DNA from: Pyxidicoccus xibeiensis
GTDB lineage: Bacteria > Myxococcota > Myxococcia > Myxococcales > Myxococcaceae
Assembly (NCBI RefSeq): GCF_024198175.1
Contig: NZ_JAJVKV010000019.1
Span: 1 to 64,000, forward strand
DNA length: 64,000 bases
Reading direction: 5' to 3'
The notes under the pieces were generated by a model. The model was not told the DNA's origin, searched no databases, and was given only the letters and a program-made list of their open reading frames with translations. This document shows positions 61,144 to 64,000 of this stretch, in pieces. Position 1 is the stretch's first letter, and the number at the start of each line of letters is the position of its first letter. A program made the position numbers and the translations under genes.

Positions 61144-62643
61144 ATGACCCGTCCGCTCCGACTGACGTCCCTGGCCGTCGTGTCCCTGTGCGCCCTGCTG
61201 GCGGGCGCTCCGTCCGCCCTGGCGCAAGCCGCGGCTCCCCCGTCCAAGGCCGCCCCGGCGAAGGCCGCGGTGTCGGACGTGGTGAAGGCCGCCCGCCCCA
61301 AGGGGGGCGAGTACTTTGGCCTCTACCTGATGGACAAGAAGGTGGGCTGGCTCTTCACGGACCTGGAGCTGCTGCCGGGCGAGCCCGCGCGCGCGAAGGC
61401 CACCAACCAGCTCGTCTTCAAGGCCATGGTGGGCACGCGGGTGTCCGAGCGCGTGCACCGCGAGGAGCGCGTCTACGAGGCAAAGCCCGGCGGGCAGCTC
61501 CTCTCCTTCACGGTGACGCAGCAGGGGGACGGCGGCGACCAGACGCTGGTGGGCACGGCCACGCCCGAGGGCGTGCGCGTGGTGCGCAAGCGTCCGGGCC
61601 GTCCGGACGAGACGCTGAAGACGCTGCCCCCCGCGAAGGAGCGGGTGGAGGACGCGGACCCGGCGCGCCTGGCCCTGCTGCGCAAGGCGAAGGTGGGGGG
61701 CTTCACGCTGGACGGGCTGGACCTGGAGACGTACGGCATCGTCACCACGGTGGAGCCGCCGGAGCAGCGGGTGGTGAACGGGGTGAAGGTGAAGCTGGGC
61801 AAGGCCAGCACCCTGTCGGAGAAGGAGAAGGTGCCGGTGACGGCCTACGTCACCCAGCGCGGGGAGATGGTGCTGGTGGACTTCGGCACGACGATGCAGG
61901 CGCGCAAGGAGACGGAGGCCGTCGCCAGGCGGCTGGACCTGGTGGAGGTGTTCGGCCTCACCCGCATCGTCCTGCCCAGGGCGCTGCCCGAGGCCGCGCG
62001 CGCGGTGCCCGGCCGCGTCACCCTCGTCGTCCAGGGGCTGCCGGAGAAGTTCCGCGTGCAGACGTACCGGCAGCAGTTCAAGGCGCTGCCGGACGGACGG
62101 GTGGAGGTGACGCTGTCGGCCGCGGCGCCGAAGACGCGCCAGCCCCGGCCGCTGGTGGACCCGGACGGTGGGGAGAACCTCAAGTCCACCCTCGTCGTGG
62201 AGAGCGACGCCCCGGCCATCGTCGAGCTGTCGAAGAAGGTCATCGGCGAGGAGAAGGACGCGTACGCGGCGGCCCAGAAGGTCAACGCGTGGGTGTTCAA
62301 GAACCTGGAGAAGGACTACGGGGCCAGCGCGGACCGGGCCACGGACGTGCTGAACCAGAAGCGCGGGGACTGCACGGAGCACTCGCTGCTGGCGGTGGCG
62401 ATGCTGCGCTCGGCGGGGATTCCGGCGCGGCGCGTGGACGGCGTCCTCTACATGATGAACGCGGACGGCGTGCCCGCCCTGTACTGGCACGAGTGGGTGG
62501 AGGCCTTCGTGGGTGAGTGGACCCAGCTGGACCCCACCTTCAACCAGCCGGTGGCGGATGCGACCCACTTCGCCTTCGGTGAAGAGGGCAACGCGGAGAT
62601 TACGCCCCTCATCGGCGCGCTGAAGGTGACGGACGTGAAGTGA
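61144..62643 (+). CDS. exported transglutaminase-like protein
   Basis: A 499-aa protein. ATG at 61144 gives a signal peptide (about 1-28, ending ALAQ). The C-terminal transglutaminase-like core has the Cys-His-Asp triad: Cys in KRGDCTEHSLL (about 417), His in YWHEWVEAFV (about 449) and Asp in WTQLDPTFN (about 465). The central ~350 residues are beta-rich with no named domain. It may crosslink or cleave peptides in the periplasm. It is 80 bases downstream of the GNAT gene. Confidence 0.9.
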   Translation: MTRPLRLTSLAVVSLCALLAGAPSALAQAAAPPSKAAPAKAAVSDVVKAARPKGGEYFGLYLMDKKVGWLFTDLELLPGEPARAKATNQLVFKAMVGTRVSERVHREERVYEAKPGGQLLSFTVTQQGDGGDQTLVGTATPEGVRVVRKRPGRPDETLKTLPPAKERVEDADPARLALLRKAKVGGFTLDGLDLETYGIVTTVEPPEQRVVNGVKVKLGKASTLSEKEKVPVTAYVTQRGEMVLVDFGTTMQARKETEAVARRLDLVEVFGLTRIVLPRALPEAARAVPGRVTLVVQGLPEKFRVQTYRQQFKALPDGRVEVTLSAAAPKTRQPRPLVDPDGGENLKSTLVVESDAPAIVELSKKVIGEEKDAYAAAQKVNAWVFKNLEKDYGASADRATDVLNQKRGDCTEHSLLAVAMLRSAGIPARRVDGVLYMMNADGVPALYWHEWVEAFVGEWTQLDPTFNQPVADATHFAFGEEGNAEITPLIGALKVTDVK

Positions 62644-62778
62644 GTGCAAGCCCGCACCGCGCGTGGGGGTCGGTTCGACCTGGGTAGCGCCGAGCCCCCG
62701 CCTGGAGGGCTCTAGCAAGGCGTCGTGTGTTGGACTATTCAGCGGCCAGCCTCAACAACATCAGAGGGGGGCCAATCC

Positions 62779-64000
62779 ATGAAAAATCTGAAGAAGGCAG
62801 TGGTGGTGCTCTCGCTCGCGGCGGCTACGGGCTGCAGCAGCGGGGGCGAGGGTCGCATCGTGGGGTTCGTGGTGGATGGCCAGAGCGGCCAGCGCATGAA
62901 CTTCTTCAAGGCGGACGAGGGCAAGAACAACCTGGAGGACGACGACGAGTCGAAGTCCCAGGTGTACGCCATCATCGAGGGTGAGTTCCGCCGGGCGAAG
63001 CCGTGTGGCTCGGGCGACCTGAACCAGGAGAACTCCATCGAGGCGGACGGCTGCTATCAGATTGATGGCATCCCGCTGGGCGAGGAGTTCCCCATCATCG
63101 CGCAGGCGCCGGGCTACGAGCGGTTCCTGGGCCGCTATACGATGCAGACGTGGAACGAGGAGTTCGAGCACGAGGGCGCGCAGGAGGTGGTGAACCTCCG
63201 CGTGTTCCCCACGGGCTTCGCGGTGGACTACCGCTTCCTGGTGAACCTGAACGGCCGCGCGGTGCCGGACGCGAAGGTGAACTGCCAGTACCGGCTGGAG
63301 CAGGGCAACTTGCTGCAGACGGCGGGCAACTTCCTGCCGCCGGAGGCCACGGGCAGCACGACGGTGAGCGCCGTCACGGATGCCAACGGCCTCGCAGTCA
63401 TCCCGGGCGCGCAGCTCGTCAATGGCGCTACGTACCACTGCGAGGCGGTGCTGCCCGGCGCGGTGGACGGCCGCGTGCTGTCGGGTCAGTCGGACATCAC
63501 CGCGGGCATGAGCCAGCCGGAGCAGGCGATGTCCGTCAGCACCTCTGCCTCGACGGATGACAACTTCTACGCGGTGTTCTCCAACGCGGACGACCCGGAC
63601 ACCCTGCATGGCCAGACTGGCAAGCTGGTCGTCACCTTCAACCGGCCGGTGGAGATTGCGCCCCGGACGGCGGACTGCCAGGTGGCCCAGTTGTCCACGT
63701 TCGACCGTGACAACGATGGCGTCATGGGTCGCTTCGTCACCGACGTGGCGGGCAACAACGCGTCGGAGACGGTGACGGCCGAGGTGTCCGCGGATGGCCT
63801 CACCCTGACGGTGGGCTTCAAGCAGGCGGAGACGCCGCTGGACGCGGATGACCGCAACACGCTGGTGGCGTTCAGCGGCATCATCGTGCGTCCGCGCGGC
63901 GCCGCGGACAGCATCAATGTGCGCTACATCGGCGCACTGGGGAACTGCACCGAAGCCAACGTCTACGGCAACGCCCAGTCGCTGCGCAGCGTCCGGGGCG
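62779..64000 (+). CDS. lipoprotein, truncated by right window edge
   Basis: An open frame from ATG at 62779 continues to the window end with 407 codons and no stop. It has a signal peptide and lipobox TGCS (MKNLKKAVVVLSLAAATGC). The N-terminal mature part looks like a carboxypeptidase-regulatory-like beta-domain (RIVGFVVDGQSGQRM) and later strands include YQIDGIPLGEEFPIIAQAPGY, a pattern common in surface proteins. A segment with DRDNDGVMGRF resembles a calcium-binding loop. No family beyond that is recognised. Confidence 0.85.
   Translation, partial: MKNLKKAVVVLSLAAATGCSSGGEGRIVGFVVDGQSGQRMNFFKADEGKNNLEDDDESKSQVYAIIEGEFRRAKPCGSGDLNQENSIEADGCYQIDGIPLGEEFPIIAQAPGYERFLGRYTMQTWNEEFEHEGAQEVVNLRVFPTGFAVDYRFLVNLNGRAVPDAKVNCQYRLEQGNLLQTAGNFLPPEATGSTTVSAVTDANGLAVIPGAQLVNGATYHCEAVLPGAVDGRVLSGQSDITAGMSQPEQAMSVSTSASTDDNFYAVFSNADDPDTLHGQTGKLVVTFNRPVEIAPRTADCQVAQLSTFDRDNDGVMGRFVTDVAGNNASETVTAEVSADGLTLTVGFKQAETPLDADDRNTLVAFSGIIVRPRGAADSINVRYIGALGNCTEANVYGNAQSLRSVRG

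Noticed and set aside
61144-62643. Transglutaminase-like protein as part of the peptide operon
   Set aside because: It is 50 kb away, exported, and next to unrelated GNAT and lipoprotein genes.

Overview
The window is GC-rich, tightly packed bacterial DNA and most likely comes from a myxobacterium of the Myxococcaceae (Myxococcus, Corallococcus or Pyxidicoccus type). Support for this includes many lipoproteins, a soluble-domain/TM/Cys-tail Ser/Thr kinase, caspase-like proteins driven by ECF sigma factors, and a lipoprotein plus double-CXXCG pair of the kind known from Myxococcus Sit toxin/immunity loci. The genus is an inference; no rRNA or other marker is present. Every functional call is made by reading motifs, not by database search.

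Layout. 1-2.9 kb: beta-lactamase-fold nuclease-like protein, MOSC protein and a DMT permease. 3.0-8.9 kb: a five-gene minus-strand operon that looks like an undescribed RiPP-type system. Its order is a PqqD-like RRE protein, a very large FG-GAP lipoprotein, a 47-aa peptide with a lasso-like YxxPxV leader motif, an HPr-kinase-like P-loop kinase, and a fusion of a signal-peptidase-like Ser/His domain with a GNAT acetyltransferase. 9.1-15.0 kb: Coa1-like protein, the acyl-CoA dehydrogenase/etfB/etfA group behind a 10-bp-arm operator dyad, a transaldolase and arabinose-5-phosphate isomerase.

15.1-19.6 kb: a triple 28-bp intergenic repeat, then ECF sigma factor - DUF4384-type membrane protein - secreted caspase with a putative C-terminal barrel, then a lipoprotein. 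The same promoter-like bipartite motif (TGTCCCA-N16-CGTC) precedes both the sigma gene and the lipoprotein gene, suggesting an autoregulated regulon. A second, diverged copy of the sigma/anti-sigma/caspase cassette lies at 36.6-39.3 kb and is translationally coupled to a beta-helix lipoprotein.

19.7-28.3 kb: a long minus-strand operon for lysine/diaminopimelate and folate (outer-membrane protein, lptM-like, lysA, dapA, dapB, FAH hydrolase, folK, TPR protein), preceded by mutM. 28.5-36.4 kb: superoxide dismutase, Ku, M48 protease lipoprotein, BrkB/YihY, MTA-phosphorylase family protein, a Cys-rich/low-complexity secreted protein, Ser/Thr kinase and a small Cys-rich lipoprotein. 40.6-49.1 kb is an accessory stretch of secreted proteins: a second beta-helix lipoprotein, an unrecognised 536-aa protein, a glycine-rich lipoprotein made of two 297-codon repeats, an ATP-grasp protein, a DUF6289-like peptide lipoprotein and the SitA/SitI-like pair.

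49.1-64 kb returns mainly to housekeeping: EamA permease, queG, cobalamin adenosyltransferase, thyA-folA, cytochrome c-FTR1 iron permease, Nudix-MBL fusion with an HD phosphohydrolase, a D-Ala-D-Ala-ligase-like ATP-grasp with an overlapping GNAT, a periplasmic transglutaminase-like protein and a lipoprotein cut by the window edge.
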